A DNA stretch of 64,000 nucleotides from an uncultured Rhodospirillales bacterium (GCA_913055735.1 CAJXKD010000001.1:2266281-2330280); one strand, 5' to 3'. Counted from the first letter of the stretch, positions 42,578 through 53,154 are shown. Notes: generated from the letters alone by a model not told the origin. Made by a program: numbers and translations.

Positions 42578-45500
42578 ATGCACCTGCTTGTCGCCCAACC
42601 CGGTCAGATCGCGCCTGACGGCGAAGCCGTCGATCTCGATCAGACACCGGGCGACATCCTCTTTATTTCCGCGGCGGCCAGCGAATTGGCGGTCATGGCG
42701 CGCGCCTGGGCGGCCAAGCCAGCCAGGGCCGATCATGCGGCAAGCCTGCGTCTGACCAATATCATGCAGCTCGATCACAACATGTCGGTCGATCTCTACG
42801 TGGAAAAGACCGTTGCCCATGCGCGGCTTGTGATCGTTCGGTTGATGGGCGGTCTGCGCTATTGGCCCTACGGCATCGAGCAAGTGGCCGCAACCTGTCG
42901 CGCGCGCGGCATCAAGCTTGCCGTCCTGCCCGGTGACGATACGCCCGATCCCGATCTTGACGAAATATCGACCCTGCCGCCGGAAGCCTGCCGCCGCCTG
43001 TGGCAATATTGCGCGCAGGGCGGCGCGGCCAATGCCGAAAGTTTCCTCGCTTACGCTCAGTTCCTGTTGGATGGCGAGACCGAGTGGCGCGAACCCGCGC
43101 TGCTCTTGCGTGCGGGCCTGTACTGGCCGGGTATGACCTTTCCAGGGATGGATGATTTGCGCGCCCAGTGGCAGGCGGACCAGCCAGTAGCAGCGCTGGT
43201 ATTCTATCGCGCGCTCGTGCAAGCGGATGACCTGGCCCCCGTTGATGCGTTGATCGAAGCGCTTGCCGCACACGGCCTCAACGCTCTGCCCATTTTCGTG
43301 AGCAGCCTCAAGGATCGGGGCTGCGCCGATATGGCGGCATTGTTGTTGGAAGAGGCGGGCGCGGATTTGATCCTCAATACCACTGCCTTCGCCGTTTCCG
43401 CGCCCGGTGATCCGAAAAGCGAGACCCCGTTCGATGGGCTGGATTGTCCCGTGATCCAAGTGATCCTCGCGGGCCAGAACGAGGAAAGCTGGCGCGGTGG
43501 TTTGAACGGGCTTGGTCCCCGCGATCTCACCATGAACGTCGCCTTGCCCGAGGTGGACGGGCGCATCATTTCACGTGCGGTATCGTTCAAGAAGGCGCTG
43601 CCCTTCGATGAAACAACCCAATCGGCGGTCGTCCGCCATCACCCGGTTGCCGACCGTATCGATTTTGTCGCGCGGCTTGCCGCAGCGTGGACGAAATTGG
43701 CGCGGTCCGCGCCTGCCGACCGGCGTGTGGGGGTGGTTGTCGCCAATTATCCCAACCGCGACGGCCGTCTCGGCAACGGCGTCGGATTGGATACACCGGC
43801 GGGTATCGCGGCGGTGTTCCGGCGTCTAGGGTCGGAAGGCTATGACCTCGGCAACACACCGCCCCGGACGGGTGATGACGTCATCGCGCGGCTATTGGCG
43901 GGGCCGACCAATGCCCGCGCCGATAAATCTGGCGGGGCGGTCCTGTCGCGTGCCGATTACGAAACCCATTGGCGTCAACTGCCGGGCGCCGTTCGCGACC
44001 GCGTCATTGAGCGCTGGGGCGCGCCCGACAATGATCCTTTTTTTATTGAGAACGGTTTCGTGCTCGGCCTGCATCAAATCGGGAACGTGGTGATCGGCGT
44101 GCAGCCGTCGCGCGGCTATGACATCGATCCGGTCAGGTCCTACCACGATCCCGATTTGGTGCCGCCGCACCGCTATTTCGCCTTCTATTTCTGGCTGCGT
44201 CATACCTTCGGGGCGCACGCCGTCATCCATTTCGGCAAGCACGGTAACATGGAGTGGCTGCCGGGCAAATCCTTGGCCTTGTCGGAAGATTGTTTCCCCG
44301 ATGCCGTATTTGGTCCCTTGCCGCATCTCTATCCCTTCATCGTCAATGATCCCGGTGAGGGCAGCCAGGCCAAGCGCCGGTCGCAGGCTGTCATCGTCGA
44401 TCATCTGATGCCGCCGCTGACCCGCGCCGAAAGCTACGGGCCGTTGCGCGATCTCGAACAGTTGGTCGACGAATACTACCAGGCGGCGGGTATGGATCCC
44501 CGGCGGCTTGCCCTGTTACGCAAGCAGATCCTCGATGTCAGCCGCGATATCGGCCTCGATCGCGACGTCGGCATGACCGCTGACGATGTCGAAGAGGAAG
44601 CGTTGTCGAAAATCGACAACTACCTCTGCGAGATCAAAGAGACCCAGATCAGAGGCGGGCTGCACGTGTTTGGCGAAGCGCCGGCCGCCGAGCGGGTGCC
44701 CGGTCTTCTCGTGGCGTTGACCCGATTGCCGCGCGGCACCGGCGGCGGTGCCGATGCCTCGCTGATCCGCGCCCTGGGCGACGATCTGGGGTTAGAGGGG
44801 TTCGATCCTCTCGATTGCACCCTCGGCGATCCCTGGACCGGTCCTAAACCCGGCGCCCTTGCGGCTTACGGTAATGCTTGGCGCACAGCGGGCGATACGG
44901 TGGAACGGCTGGAGCTTTTGGCTGCCGATTTGGTCGAGGGCAATGCCGTGGCCGATGCCGCCTGGACAAGAACCCTCGCGGTGCTGCGGTTCATCGAAAC
45001 CGAATTGCGACCCATGATCGACGATTGCGGCATGCGTGAACTGGATGGTCTTCTCGGCGGGCTGGATGGGCGGTTCGTCGCACCGGGGCCGAGCGGCGCG
45101 CCGACCCGAGGCCGCTTGGAGGTGCTGCCGACGGGCCGCAACTTCTATGCCGTCGATGTGCGCTCGGTGCCGACGCCCGCCTCCTGGACCCTTGGGTGGA
45201 AATCCGCGTCGCTGTTGATCGACCGTCATTTCCAGGCGCACGGCGAGTATCCGAAACGTCTCGCCGTTTCCGCCTGGGGCACCGCCAACATGCGCACCGG
45301 CGGCGATGACATCGCCCAGGCGCTGGCGCTGATGGGCGTGCGGCCGACGTGGGATGCTAACTCGCATCGCATGACCGGTTTCGAGGTAATGCCGGCGGAC
45401 GTGCTCGGGCGCCCCCGCGTCGACGTCACGTTCCGCGTATCGGGTTTTTTCCGCGACGCCTTCCCCACCCAACTCGATCTGTTGGATGCGGCGGCGCGCG

Positions 45501-46324
45501 CCGTGGCGGAGCTGGATGAACCGGCGGACGTCAATCCGTTGGCGGCGCAGGTGGCCGATGACACAAAGGCGCTGATCGCCGATGGGGTCGATGCAGACAC
45601 GGCGCACCGCCGTGCGGGCCACCGCGTGTTCGGGTCGAAACCGGGCGCTTACGGGGCCGGGTTGCAGGCCCTGATGGACGAACGTGTTTGGGAAACCGAC
45701 GGCGATCTTGCCGGTGCCTACGTTGCCTGGGGCGGTTATGCCTATGGCGGCGGCGCGGAGGGGACGGCGGTGCCTGACGTGTTCGAAACACGTCTCGCGC
45801 GGGTGGATGCGGTGGTGCAGAACCAGGACAACCGCGAGCACGATCTGCTGGATAGTGATGATTACTATCAGTTCGAAGGCGGCATGGCCGCCGCCGTACG
45901 GCATTTTTCCGGCCGTCAGCCCGAAATTTACCACAACGATCACAGCCGTCCCGAGACGCCGCGTATCCGCACGCTGAAGGACGAGATCGGCCGGGTGGTA
46001 CGCGCGCGCGCCGCCAATCCGAAATGGATCGACGGGGTCATGCGCCACGGTTACAAAGGCGCGTTCGAAATCGCCGCGACGGTCGACTATCTTTTTGCCT
46101 TTGCCGCGACGGCGCGCGTGGTGGAAGATCATCATTTCGATCAGCTGTTCGATGCCTATCTGCGCGACGACCGCGTGCGTGCCTTTATCGAGGAAAACAA
46201 TGCACCGGCGCTGCGCGAAATCGCCGAGCGTTTTGCCGAGGCCATCGAACGCGATTTGTGGCACCCGCGCTCCAACAGCGTTGGTGTGCTGCTCAATGAA
46301 TTACGGGAGGAAGCGAGATCATGA
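42578..46324 (+). CDS. cobN: Cobaltochelatase subunit CobN
   Basis: The 1248-residue protein is of usual CobN size. Landmarks include the N-terminal RLMGGLRYWPYG, the mid-region GVVVANYPNRDGRLGNGVGLDTP, HTFGAHAVIHFGKHGNMEWLPG (shown in parts: GAHAVIHFG and KHGNMEWLPG), RGGLHVFGE and the C-terminal VEDHHFDQLFDAYLRD. It inserts cobalt into hydrogenobyrinic acid a,c-diamide with CobS/CobT-type ATPase subunits, which are not in this window. The ATG is 4 bases after the cobW stop; its own stop overlaps cobO. Confidence 0.95.
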   Translation: MHLLVAQPGQIAPDGEAVDLDQTPGDILFISAAASELAVMARAWAAKPARADHAASLRLTNIMQLDHNMSVDLYVEKTVAHARLVIVRLMGGLRYWPYGIEQVAATCRARGIKLAVLPGDDTPDPDLDEISTLPPEACRRLWQYCAQGGAANAESFLAYAQFLLDGETEWREPALLLRAGLYWPGMTFPGMDDLRAQWQADQPVAALVFYRALVQADDLAPVDALIEALAAHGLNALPIFVSSLKDRGCADMAALLLEEAGADLILNTTAFAVSAPGDPKSETPFDGLDCPVIQVILAGQNEESWRGGLNGLGPRDLTMNVALPEVDGRIISRAVSFKKALPFDETTQSAVVRHHPVADRIDFVARLAAAWTKLARSAPADRRVGVVVANYPNRDGRLGNGVGLDTPAGIAAVFRRLGSEGYDLGNTPPRTGDDVIARLLAGPTNARADKSGGAVLSRADYETHWRQLPGAVRDRVIERWGAPDNDPFFIENGFVLGLHQIGNVVIGVQPSRGYDIDPVRSYHDPDLVPPHRYFAFYFWLRHTFGAHAVIHFGKHGNMEWLPGKSLALSEDCFPDAVFGPLPHLYPFIVNDPGEGSQAKRRSQAVIVDHLMPPLTRAESYGPLRDLEQLVDEYYQAAGMDPRRLALLRKQILDVSRDIGLDRDVGMTADDVEEEALSKIDNYLCEIKETQIRGGLHVFGEAPAAERVPGLLVALTRLPRGTGGGADASLIRALGDDLGLEGFDPLDCTLGDPWTGPKPGALAAYGNAWRTAGDTVERLELLAADLVEGNAVADAAWTRTLAVLRFIETELRPMIDDCGMRELDGLLGGLDGRFVAPGPSGAPTRGRLEVLPTGRNFYAVDVRSVPTPASWTLGWKSASLLIDRHFQAHGEYPKRLAVSAWGTANMRTGGDDIAQALALMGVRPTWDANSHRMTGFEVMPADVLGRPRVDVTFRVSGFFRDAFPTQLDLLDAAARAVAELDEPADVNPLAAQVADDTKALIADGVDADTAHRRAGHRVFGSKPGAYGAGLQALMDERVWETDGDLAGAYVAWGGYAYGGGAEGTAVPDVFETRLARVDAVVQNQDNREHDLLDSDDYYQFEGGMAAAVRHFSGRQPEIYHNDHSRPETPRIRTLKDEIGRVVRARAANPKWIDGVMRHGYKGAFEIAATVDYLFAFAATARVVEDHHFDQLFDAYLRDDRVRAFIEENNAPALREIAERFAEAIERDLWHPRSNSVGVLLNELREEARS

Positions 46325-46941
46325 CCGAGGTATTGGACGAAGAGGAAATCAACCGTCGTGCCAATGAAAAGCGGCGCAAGCACAAGGAAGCCAAGGACCG
46401 TATCCTCGCCAAGAAGGTCAACGAGGGCGGCCTGTTGATCGTCCATACCGGGAAGGGCAAGGGTAAGACGACGGCGGCCATGGGCATCGTTGCGCGTTGC
46501 ATCGGCCACGGCAAAAAGGTCGGTATCGTCCAATTCGTCAAAGGCAAATGGGAGACCGGCGAGCGGGCCGTGCTCGAGCGTTTCCCCGATTTGGTGACCA
46601 TGACCGCCATGGGCGAAGGTTTCACTTGGGAAACCCAGGACCGGGCGCGCGATATTGCGGCGGCGCGCGCCGCCTGGGACCGGGCCAAGGAAATGATCCT
46701 AGATCCCGAAAATTCGCTGGTGCTGCTGGACGAGATCAACATCGTATTGCGCAACGACTATCTGCCCATCGACGAAGTGGTCGCGTTTCTCAAGAACAAG
46801 CCGGCGCACATGCACGTCATCTGCACCGGCCGTAATGCCAAACCCGAACTCATTGAGGCCGCCGATCTGGTCACCGAGATGACCGAGGTGAAGCACCACT
46901 TCCGTGCCGATTTCAAGGCGCAGGCGGGCATCGAGTTTTAA
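46321..46941 (+). CDS. cobO: Cob(I)yrinic acid a,c-diamide adenosyltransferase
   Basis: The 206-residue protein has a basic N-terminal helix, the P-loop VHTGKGKGKTTAAMG near 41-55, GIVQFVKGKWETGERAVLER, MGEGFTWETQDR, and LVLLDEINIVLRNDYLP near 137-153, all diagnostic of CobO/CobA. It transfers the adenosyl group to the cobalt. Its start overlaps the cobN stop by 4 bases, and cobQ follows immediately. Confidence 0.94.
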   Translation: MTEVLDEEEINRRANEKRRKHKEAKDRILAKKVNEGGLLIVHTGKGKGKTTAAMGIVARCIGHGKKVGIVQFVKGKWETGERAVLERFPDLVTMTAMGEGFTWETQDRARDIAAARAAWDRAKEMILDPENSLVLLDEINIVLRNDYLPIDEVVAFLKNKPAHMHVICTGRNAKPELIEAADLVTEMTEVKHHFRADFKAQAGIEF

Positions 46942-48420
46942 ATGGCCGGCTCCCGCGCCCTCATGTTCCAGGGAACGGCGTCCGACGCCGGTAAATCCCT
47001 GGTGGTGGCCGGCGTGTGCCGGGCGCTCATGCGGCGCGGGCTGTCCGTGCGGCCGTTCAAGCCGCAAAACATGTCCAACAACGCCGCGGTCACCGCGGAC
47101 GGCGGCGAAATCGGCCGGGCGCAGGCGTTGCAGGCGCGGGCCGCCGGGGTGGCGCCGTGCGTCGACATGAACCCGGTATTGTTGAAGCCGCAATCGGATG
47201 TCGGCGCGCAGTTGGTGGTACGCGGCGAAGTCTGCGGTAACTTCGCGGCGCGGCAGTATCAGGAGGTTAAACCGCATCTCATGGCGTTGGTCCGCGACTC
47301 CTTTAACCGCCTCAAACGGCAATGCGACATGGTGGTGGTCGAAGGGGCCGGCAGCGCGTCGGAGGTGAACCTGCGCAAGGGCGATATCGCCAATATGGGC
47401 TTCGCCTTGGCCGAAAACGTGCCGGTGGTGCTGGTTGCCGACATCGACCGGGGCGGGGTTATCGCCAATCTGGTCGGCACGGCGGATTTGCTGCCGCCCG
47501 AGGAACGGGCCCTCGTCACGGGTTACCTGATCAACCGTTTCCGGGGCGATGCCGGCTTGTTCGGCGACGGGCTCGCCACGATTACCCAAAAGACGGGTTT
47601 CCGCTCATTGGGCATCTTGCCGTTTCTCGACGCGGCGCGGCGTTTGCCGCAGGAAGATGCCTATTCGCTCGAGAGAACGGCGCGAACGAATGGTGACGCC
47701 GTGATCCGCGTCGCGGTGCCGCGCTTGGCACATATCTCCAACTTCGACGATTTTGATCCGTTGATCGCCGAACCGGACGTCGAGGTCACGTTCGTGCCGC
47801 CCGGTGAGGCGCTGCCGGGCGACGCCGATCTCATCGTTTTGCCGGGGTCCAAGGCGACGATCGCGGACTTGAAAGCGTTCCGTGCCGAGGGCTGGGACAT
47901 CGATCTGCAGGCCCATCTCCGCCGGGGCGGCAAGGTGTTGGGGATTTGTGGGGGGTATCAGATGCTGGGCGGCGACATTCGTGATCCTGACGGTATCGAG
48001 GGCGCGGCGAAGAGGTGTGCCGGGCTCGACTTGTTCGACATGACGACCGTCCTCACACCGGGCAAGACGTTGCGTGAAGTGTATGGCGTGAGCTGTCCCG
48101 GGCACGGCATCGAGAAGCTTCCGGTGCACGGCTATGAAATGCATGTCGGCAATACCAGCGGCGCGGCAACGGATACCCCGTTCCTGATTATCGATGGCCG
48201 GCCCGAGGGCGCGGTCTCCGCCGATGGCCGGGTCATGGGCTGTTACGTGCATGGCCTGTTCGCGTCGGATGCGTTCCGCGAGGGGTTCCTCGGCAGCTTG
48301 AAACAGCGGGAGTTCAGCGGGATCGTCTATGACGCGACGGTGGAGGCGGCCCTCGATGAAGTCGCCGACGCGCTGGAAAGCCATTTGGATATGGACGCGC
48401 TGATCGCCGCTGCGGCGTAA
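46942..48420 (+). CDS. cobQ: Cobyric acid synthase
   Basis: The 492-residue protein has the N-terminal dethiobiotin-synthetase-like domain: [17 protein letters not shown] near 7-23, then [21 protein letters not shown] and [13 protein letters not shown]. The C-terminal glutamine amidotransferase domain has the catalytic Cys in [13 protein letters not shown] near 334-346 and His near the end ([11 protein letters not shown]). It amidates four carboxylates of adenosylcobyrinic acid diamide. ATG follows the cobO stop with no gap. Its own stop touches the convergent cbiB stop. Confidence 0.95.
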   Translation: MAGSRALMFQGTASDAGKSLVVAGVCRALMRRGLSVRPFKPQNMSNNAAVTADGGEIGRAQALQARAAGVAPCVDMNPVLLKPQSDVGAQLVVRGEVCGNFAARQYQEVKPHLMALVRDSFNRLKRQCDMVVVEGAGSASEVNLRKGDIANMGFALAENVPVVLVADIDRGGVIANLVGTADLLPPEERALVTGYLINRFRGDAGLFGDGLATITQKTGFRSLGILPFLDAARRLPQEDAYSLERTARTNGDAVIRVAVPRLAHISNFDDFDPLIAEPDVEVTFVPPGEALPGDADLIVLPGSKATIADLKAFRAEGWDIDLQAHLRRGGKVLGICGGYQMLGGDIRDPDGIEGAAKRCAGLDLFDMTTVLTPGKTLREVYGVSCPGHGIEKLPVHGYEMHVGNTSGAATDTPFLIIDGRPEGAVSADGRVMGCYVHGLFASDAFREGFLGSLKQREFSGIVYDATVEAALDEVADALESHLDMDALIAAAA

Positions 48421-49389
48421 CTACGTCCGCACCATGGAGACGAGCAGCGCCGCCATGGCCACCACCCAGAAAACATAGAAGCACGCCGTCAGGTAAACGC
48501 GCAGCGCTTGGCGGATGTCGTCGGCGGTGGCTTCCGTGCGGCCGTCGCCGAGCCATTCGTCATTGACGGTTTCGGCGCCGTATTTACGCGGGCCCCCGAG
48601 TTGCAGGCCGAGTACCGCCGCCATCGCCGCTTCCGGGTAGCCGGCGTTGACCGAGCGGTGCAGCGGTCCATCGCGCAGCACGACTTGGGCGACTTCGCGG
48701 GTGCTGACATCCGACAGGATGGGGGATGCGAGCGCGAACAGAACGGCGGAAAGACGCGCCGGGATATAGTTCAGCAGATCGTCGAGCCGCGCCGCCGCCC
48801 AACCGAAATCGCGGTGACGGTCGGTCAGATGGCCGATCATGCTGTCCGCCGTGTTCACGGCCTTGTAGGCCATAATTCCCGGCAGACCGAACAAAGCGGC
48901 GAACAGCACCGGCGCGGCAACGCCGTCGCTGAAATTTTCCGCCGCCGATTCAATGGCGGCACGGGCAACGCCGTTCTCGTCCAGGGATTGCGGATCGCGC
49001 CCGACGATCTTGCCGACCGCATCGCGTCCGGCGTTGAGACCGCCTTCCTCCAGTGCCGTGGCAACATCGGCAACGTGCCGGTAGAGACTGTTCTGCGAGA
49101 TCAGCACGGAGACGAGCAGCGCTTCCCAGAACCAGCCCATTAACGTGGGCCGCAGCAGGCCGGAGAGCCAGAGGCCGATGCCGGCGAAAACGATGACGAT
49201 AAGCGCCAACGCAGCGGTTCCCATCAGCCGGCGTAGGCCGGCATTGAAATCCGCGCGGTTCAGGGAGCGGTCGAGCAAACCGACCGTCTTGCCCATAACC
49301 ACGACGGGATGGGGAACGAAACGATAGAACCAGCGGGGGTCGCCGATAAGTCCGTCCAGGATCAATGCGCAGGCGAGAACCGTCAGCAT
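48421..49389 (-). CDS. cbiB: Adenosylcobinamide-phosphate synthase (CbiB/CobD)
   Basis: Start at 49389 (MLTVLACALILDGLIGDP) is chosen because it begins with the family N-terminus; longer in-frame starts overlap cobC. The 322-residue membrane protein has PHPVVVMGKTVGLLD near 26-40, SQNSLYRHVADVATALEEGG, GRDPQSLDENGVARAAIESA near 126-145, FSDGVAAPVLFAALFGLPG and WAAARLDDLLNYIPARL. It attaches the aminopropanol phosphate arm to cobyric acid. It is the last gene in the btu/cob minus-strand set. Confidence 0.93.
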   Translation of the reverse strand: MLTVLACALILDGLIGDPRWFYRFVPHPVVVMGKTVGLLDRSLNRADFNAGLRRLMGTAALALIVIVFAGIGLWLSGLLRPTLMGWFWEALLVSVLISQNSLYRHVADVATALEEGGLNAGRDAVGKIVGRDPQSLDENGVARAAIESAAENFSDGVAAPVLFAALFGLPGIMAYKAVNTADSMIGHLTDRHRDFGWAAARLDDLLNYIPARLSAVLFALASPILSDVSTREVAQVVLRDGPLHRSVNAGYPEAAMAAVLGLQLGGPRKYGAETVNDEWLGDGRTEATADDIRQALRVYLTACFYVFWVVAMAALLVSMVRT

Positions 49390-49408
49390 CCCAGAATACG
49401 TACCCGAA

Positions 49409-50446
49409 TCACCTCTGTTTTGCCGCCCTTTGCAAACTGATGGTGAGTCGCGCTTCCGCCGCCGCGTCGCCGGGTAAACCGAAACGCAACCATCCGGGCC
49501 GGTCGGAGAACGGGCGGACCAAAATTCCCATACGCCCCAGATTATCATAGATGTGGGGAGCGTCCGGTGTTTCGACCAGCTTGAACAGGTCGGTGCCGCC
49601 GATCACGGGCAATTTTGCCACGCCAAGGATCACCTCCAGGCGCTTGCTTGCGGCGGCGAGCGCGTCGCGGGTGGCCGCGATCCACGGTTCGTCGTTCAGG
49701 GCCCGCGCGCCGATTTCGAGCGCCGGACCCGAAACCGCCCACGGGCCCAGGCGGTTTTCCAGGGCCGCAATGTCCTGCGCCGTGCCGAGGGCCATGCCGA
49801 GCCGCAGTCCGGCGAGACCGAAGAACTTGCCGAACGACCGTAGGATCAAAAGACCCTGTTGTCCCGCGTGCGGCGCGAGGCTGTCGGATGGTGTGATGTC
49901 GGCGAAGGCTTCGTCGACGATCAGCAAGCCGTTTCGGCCCGCCAACCGGTCGGCGAGGCCGAGCAACCGATCGCTCGGCGTGATCCGGCCGTCCGGGTTG
50001 TTGGGATTGACCACGACGATGATGTCGGCACCGTCCGCTTGGTCCAAGGTAGAAATCTCGGTCACCCGGCATCCGGCGTCTCGCCACACGCGGGCATGCT
50101 CGCCGTAGGTTGGGGAAAGCACGGCAACGTGCGCGCCCGCACGGACGGCCGGCAGCGCCTGTAAGATCGCCTGGGTGCCGGGAGCGGCGGCGACGTGGGC
50201 CGTCATCGGCGCGTCATACTGGCGCCGAGCCGCGTCATGCAGCTTTCGCCGCGCGGTGTCGTCGGGCAGCCGGTGCAAACTGTCGGGCGATACGCCCGTG
50301 TGCGGGTAGGGGAACGGGCTAATGCCGGTTGAGAGGTCGAGCCATCCGTCCGCCGGTTCCCCGAACCGTTCGATGGCGGCGGCAAGGTTGCCGCCGTGGG
50401 GGACGGGCGGCATTGAAGTTGGCGAGAAGACCGGTTGTTCATCCAT
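49409..50446 (-). CDS. cobC: Threonine-phosphate decarboxylase-type PLP enzyme (CobC)
   Basis: The 345-residue class I aminotransferase-fold protein has PHGGNLAAAIERFGEP near 16-31, DLSTGISPFPYP, VVNPNNPDGRITP near 145-157, VDEAFADITP, the PLP-Lys segment LILRSFGKFFGLAGLRLG near 199-216 and a C-terminal RPGWLRFGLPG. It fits CobC/CobD, which provides aminopropanol phosphate for CbiB. It overlaps the upstream ATPase gene by 8 bases and precedes cbiB by 19 bases. Confidence 0.9.
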   Translation of the reverse strand: MDEQPVFSPTSMPPVPHGGNLAAAIERFGEPADGWLDLSTGISPFPYPHTGVSPDSLHRLPDDTARRKLHDAARRQYDAPMTAHVAAAPGTQAILQALPAVRAGAHVAVLSPTYGEHARVWRDAGCRVTEISTLDQADGADIIVVVNPNNPDGRITPSDRLLGLADRLAGRNGLLIVDEAFADITPSDSLAPHAGQQGLLILRSFGKFFGLAGLRLGMALGTAQDIAALENRLGPWAVSGPALEIGARALNDEPWIAATRDALAAASKRLEVILGVAKLPVIGGTDLFKLVETPDAPHIYDNLGRMGILVRPFSDRPGWLRFGLPGDAAAEARLTISLQRAAKQR

Positions 50447-51257
50447 GACCGGGCTCCGATGGGGCGTCCAACGGCGCGCGCGGCACCGTCAAACCCGTGG
50501 GGATCACCAGGGACGTGTCGCCGGTGCCCTGTATCTGCGCCAGGATGCCGTAGACATTGGCCAGGTTGTCGGGGGAAAGAACGTCGGTGGGCGTTCCGTC
50601 GGCGACGATCCGTCCCTTGGACATCAGCACCAGGCGGTGGCAATAGCGCGCCGCGAGGGTCAGGTCATGCAGGACGGCAACGACGCTTCGGCCCTGTGCC
50701 GCCTGATTGCGGAGGAGCTGCATCAACTGAAGCTGGTGGCCGGGATCGAGCCCCGACACCGGCTCATCGGCGAGCAGGATCGGTGCGTCGACCGCCAGGC
50801 TCGCCGCCATTAGAACGCGGATCGCCTCGCCACCTGACAGCGTTGTCACCCGCCTGTGCCGTAATTGCGTGACGTCTGCTTCCAGCATCGCTGCTTCGAC
50901 GGCGCTGGCATCTTCGGTCGCCGGATTCTGCCATGCGTTGAGGTGCGGCAAACGGCCGAGCGCGACGATGCGTTCGACGGTCATGGGCCAATGGAAGGTG
51001 GCGTTCTGCGCGAGATAGGCAATGTGCCGCGCGATTTCCTTGCGTGGCAGTTGGGTGATGGGGTTGCCGTTCAGTTGTACGTCGCCGGCGTCGGGTTGAA
51101 TGAGGTTGGCGATGGCTTTCAGCAGCGTCGTCTTGCCCGCACCGTTGGGACCGATCAGGCCGATCATCTCGCCCCGGTTCAATGCGAAATCTGCGTCGTT
51201 GAGGATAGCGCGGCGGCCGCGCCGGACCGTGAGGCCGGTTGCTTGCAGGACCGTCAT
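50439..51257 (-). CDS. Cobalamin/siderophore-type ABC transporter ATPase (BtuD-like)
   Basis: The 272-residue protein has Walker A GPNGAGKTTLL near 36-46, a Q-loop region in HIAYLAQNATFHWP, signature TLSGGEAIRVLMA near 144-156, Walker B ILLADEPVSGLDP and VVAVLHDLTLAARY with the switch His. It is of the FecE/BtuD class. Placement under a cobalamin riboswitch with a BtuB-like receptor makes corrinoid uptake the best function. It overlaps the permease gene by 4 bases. Confidence 0.9.
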   Translation of the reverse strand: MTVLQATGLTVRRGRRAILNDADFALNRGEMIGLIGPNGAGKTTLLKAIANLIQPDAGDVQLNGNPITQLPRKEIARHIAYLAQNATFHWPMTVERIVALGRLPHLNAWQNPATEDASAVEAAMLEADVTQLRHRRVTTLSGGEAIRVLMAASLAVDAPILLADEPVSGLDPGHQLQLMQLLRNQAAQGRSVVAVLHDLTLAARYCHRLVLMSKGRIVADGTPTDVLSPDNLANVYGILAQIQGTGDTSLVIPTGLTVPRAPLDAPSEPGHG

Positions 51258-52279
51258 CTCCTGGTCCTCCGAACTCGGAAAATCAGGAACAGGAAGAACG
51301 GCGCCCCGACAAGGGCCGTCAAGACGCCGAGCTTCATCTCCACCTGCGTGGGGATCAAACGCACGCCAATATCGGCGGCGAGCACCAAGGCGGCGCCGCC
51401 AACCATGCTGGCGAGCAACAGACGGCGGGGTTCATGTCCGACGAGGGGGCGCAACAAATGCGGCACCACCAGCCCGATGAAACCGATAACCCCGGCGACC
51501 GCAACACCCGCGCCGACGGCGAGTGCCGTACCGGTAATCAGCAGCACCCGCAGGCGGCGGAGATCGAAGCCCAGGCTGACGGCGGTGTCTTCACCCAAGG
51601 TGAGGGCGTCGAGGGCGCGTCCGGATGACAGCAACAGGATCGTGCCCAGGACCATAAAGGGCAGCGCGAGATAAAAGTGGTCCATGCTGCGGTCCTTCAA
51701 CGATCCCAGCAGCCAAAAAACGATCTCCGAAGCCGAAAGCGCATCGGGCGACAGGTTGATGGCGAGAGAGATCAGCGCGCTTGTCAGGCTCGACAGCGCG
51801 ATGCCCGCGAGGATCAGGGTCAGCACGCCGGGATCGCGCCCGGCAAGGGCGAACAGAAAACCGATGGCAAGGAGCGCGCCGGCGACCGCCGCGGCGGGCA
51901 ACGCAAACGGGAAGAGATCATAAAGACCGAAATAAAGAACCAGCACCGCGCCAAGTGCCGCCGAGGACGATGCGCCGATGATGCCGGGCTCGGCCAACGG
52001 ATTGCGCAGCAATCCTTGTAAGGCGGCGCCCGATAGGCCGAGGGTCGCACCGACGGCGATGGCCAACAGCACCCTGGGCAAGCGGATCTCCTGGGCGATG
52101 ATGGCCGCCGGGCTGTTACTGGTATCGAACAGGGCGGTGACGGGGATGCTTACCTCTCCCGTTATCAACGAGATGCCGGACAGCGCGATGACCACCGCGG
52201 ACAGGACCAACAGCAAGGCCGCGTCACGAAGACGCGTGCCGGTGATACGCGAGGCGGCGCGTTGTTCCGGCGTGCTCAT
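51254..52279 (-). CDS. FecCD/BtuC-type ABC permease
   Basis: I start at 52279 (MSTPEQRAAS), since the longer in-frame start would lie within the binding-protein gene. The 341-residue protein has about ten helices. RLPRVLLAIAVGATLGLSGAALQ near 77-99 (shown in parts: RLPRVLLAIAVG and LGLSGAALQG) is the family start, followed by NPLAEPGIIGASSSAALG and GFIGLVVPHLLRPLVGHEPR. These match BtuC/FecCD. It is the membrane channel for corrinoid import and overlaps both its neighbours by 4 bases. Confidence 0.92.
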   Translation of the reverse strand: MSTPEQRAASRITGTRLRDAALLLVLSAVVIALSGISLITGEVSIPVTALFDTSNSPAAIIAQEIRLPRVLLAIAVGATLGLSGAALQGLLRNPLAEPGIIGASSSAALGAVLVLYFGLYDLFPFALPAAAVAGALLAIGFLFALAGRDPGVLTLILAGIALSSLTSALISLAINLSPDALSASEIVFWLLGSLKDRSMDHFYLALPFMVLGTILLLSSGRALDALTLGEDTAVSLGFDLRRLRVLLITGTALAVGAGVAVAGVIGFIGLVVPHLLRPLVGHEPRRLLLASMVGGAALVLAADIGVRLIPTQVEMKLGVLTALVGAPFFLFLIFRVRRTRR

Positions 52280-53154
52280 GGTCGCCCAGCTCGTGATTGA
52301 ATGGCTCGTGTTTGGAAGGTGTGCGCAATGTCGTTCGCCGCGGTGATGGCGGCGGGTGTGGAAGCGCCGCCGCACAGCCAATAGGCAACGGGAAACTCGG
52401 CGCGGCCCGCCGTCGGTAATCCCCGGTCGATGGCGGGATGGCGGACGATCTCGGCGCCGACGCGGGGCCGCAACGGGCCGCGGATCGTGTCGTCGAGTAA
52501 CAGGTCGGGTTGGCCTGCCACCAGGATCTCGAGCGGCACATAGTCCGCGCGCTTGTAGCCCATCTTGGCGGCAAGATTATCGATGCCGCCCGCCGCCAAT
52601 AGGGCGTGAACGAGAGTATCGGAGCCGAAAGAGAACCCGCTGCCGCGATAGACAACGCCGACGGGCCGCACCGAACCGATGCGGGATCGCGCTTCGTCGA
52701 TCCGGGCGTCGATCTCCCCTGCCAGTTGTTTCCCTCGCTCGGGATGGCCGAGAAGCTGCGCGACCTCGTGCACCTGTTGTTTCACTTGGGTGATGGTCTT
52801 GGGGAAGCGCAGGCGCACGACACGCACACCGAACCGCTCGAGAAACTTGGTAGTGCGCCGGTCAAACTGGCCGCTGAAAACGAGATCGGGTTCCGCGGCG
52901 ATGACCTCTTCCGCGGCGCCGCGATTGAGGGGGATACCCTCCGCCCGTTCATACAGGAACGAGATGCGCGGATCGCCGGCGCCCCTGAACAGCGAGACGA
53001 TTTGTGCGTGATCGGCGAGCGCCAGCACAAGCTGGTTGGCGCAGGTGGCGATGGACATCACGCGGGCGGGGGCGTCCGCCGTCGCGACGGTCGGGGCGCA
53101 TAGGGCGGACGCCACCATCGCGCCTCCCAGAACTGTCTGCCACACGTCGCGCAT
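52276..53154 (-). CDS. Periplasmic corrinoid-binding protein (BtuF-like)
   Basis: The start at 53154 gives 292 residues with a Sec signal (to TVATADAPA). The Fec/Btu-type class III binding fold follows with RVMSIATCANQLVLALADH near 33-51, AAEEVIAAEPDLVFSGQF, RVVRLRFPKTI and EILVAGQPDLLLDD. No lipobox is visible. It should hand corrinoids to the BtuCD-like complex. Closest family naming is BtuF; siderophore binding cannot be ruled out, but the riboswitch favours cobalamin. Confidence 0.87.
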   Translation of the reverse strand: MRDVWQTVLGGAMVASALCAPTVATADAPARVMSIATCANQLVLALADHAQIVSLFRGAGDPRISFLYERAEGIPLNRGAAEEVIAAEPDLVFSGQFDRRTTKFLERFGVRVVRLRFPKTITQVKQQVHEVAQLLGHPERGKQLAGEIDARIDEARSRIGSVRPVGVVYRGSGFSFGSDTLVHALLAAGGIDNLAAKMGYKRADYVPLEILVAGQPDLLLDDTIRGPLRPRVGAEIVRHPAIDRGLPTAGRAEFPVAYWLCGGASTPAAITAANDIAHTFQTRAIQSRAGRP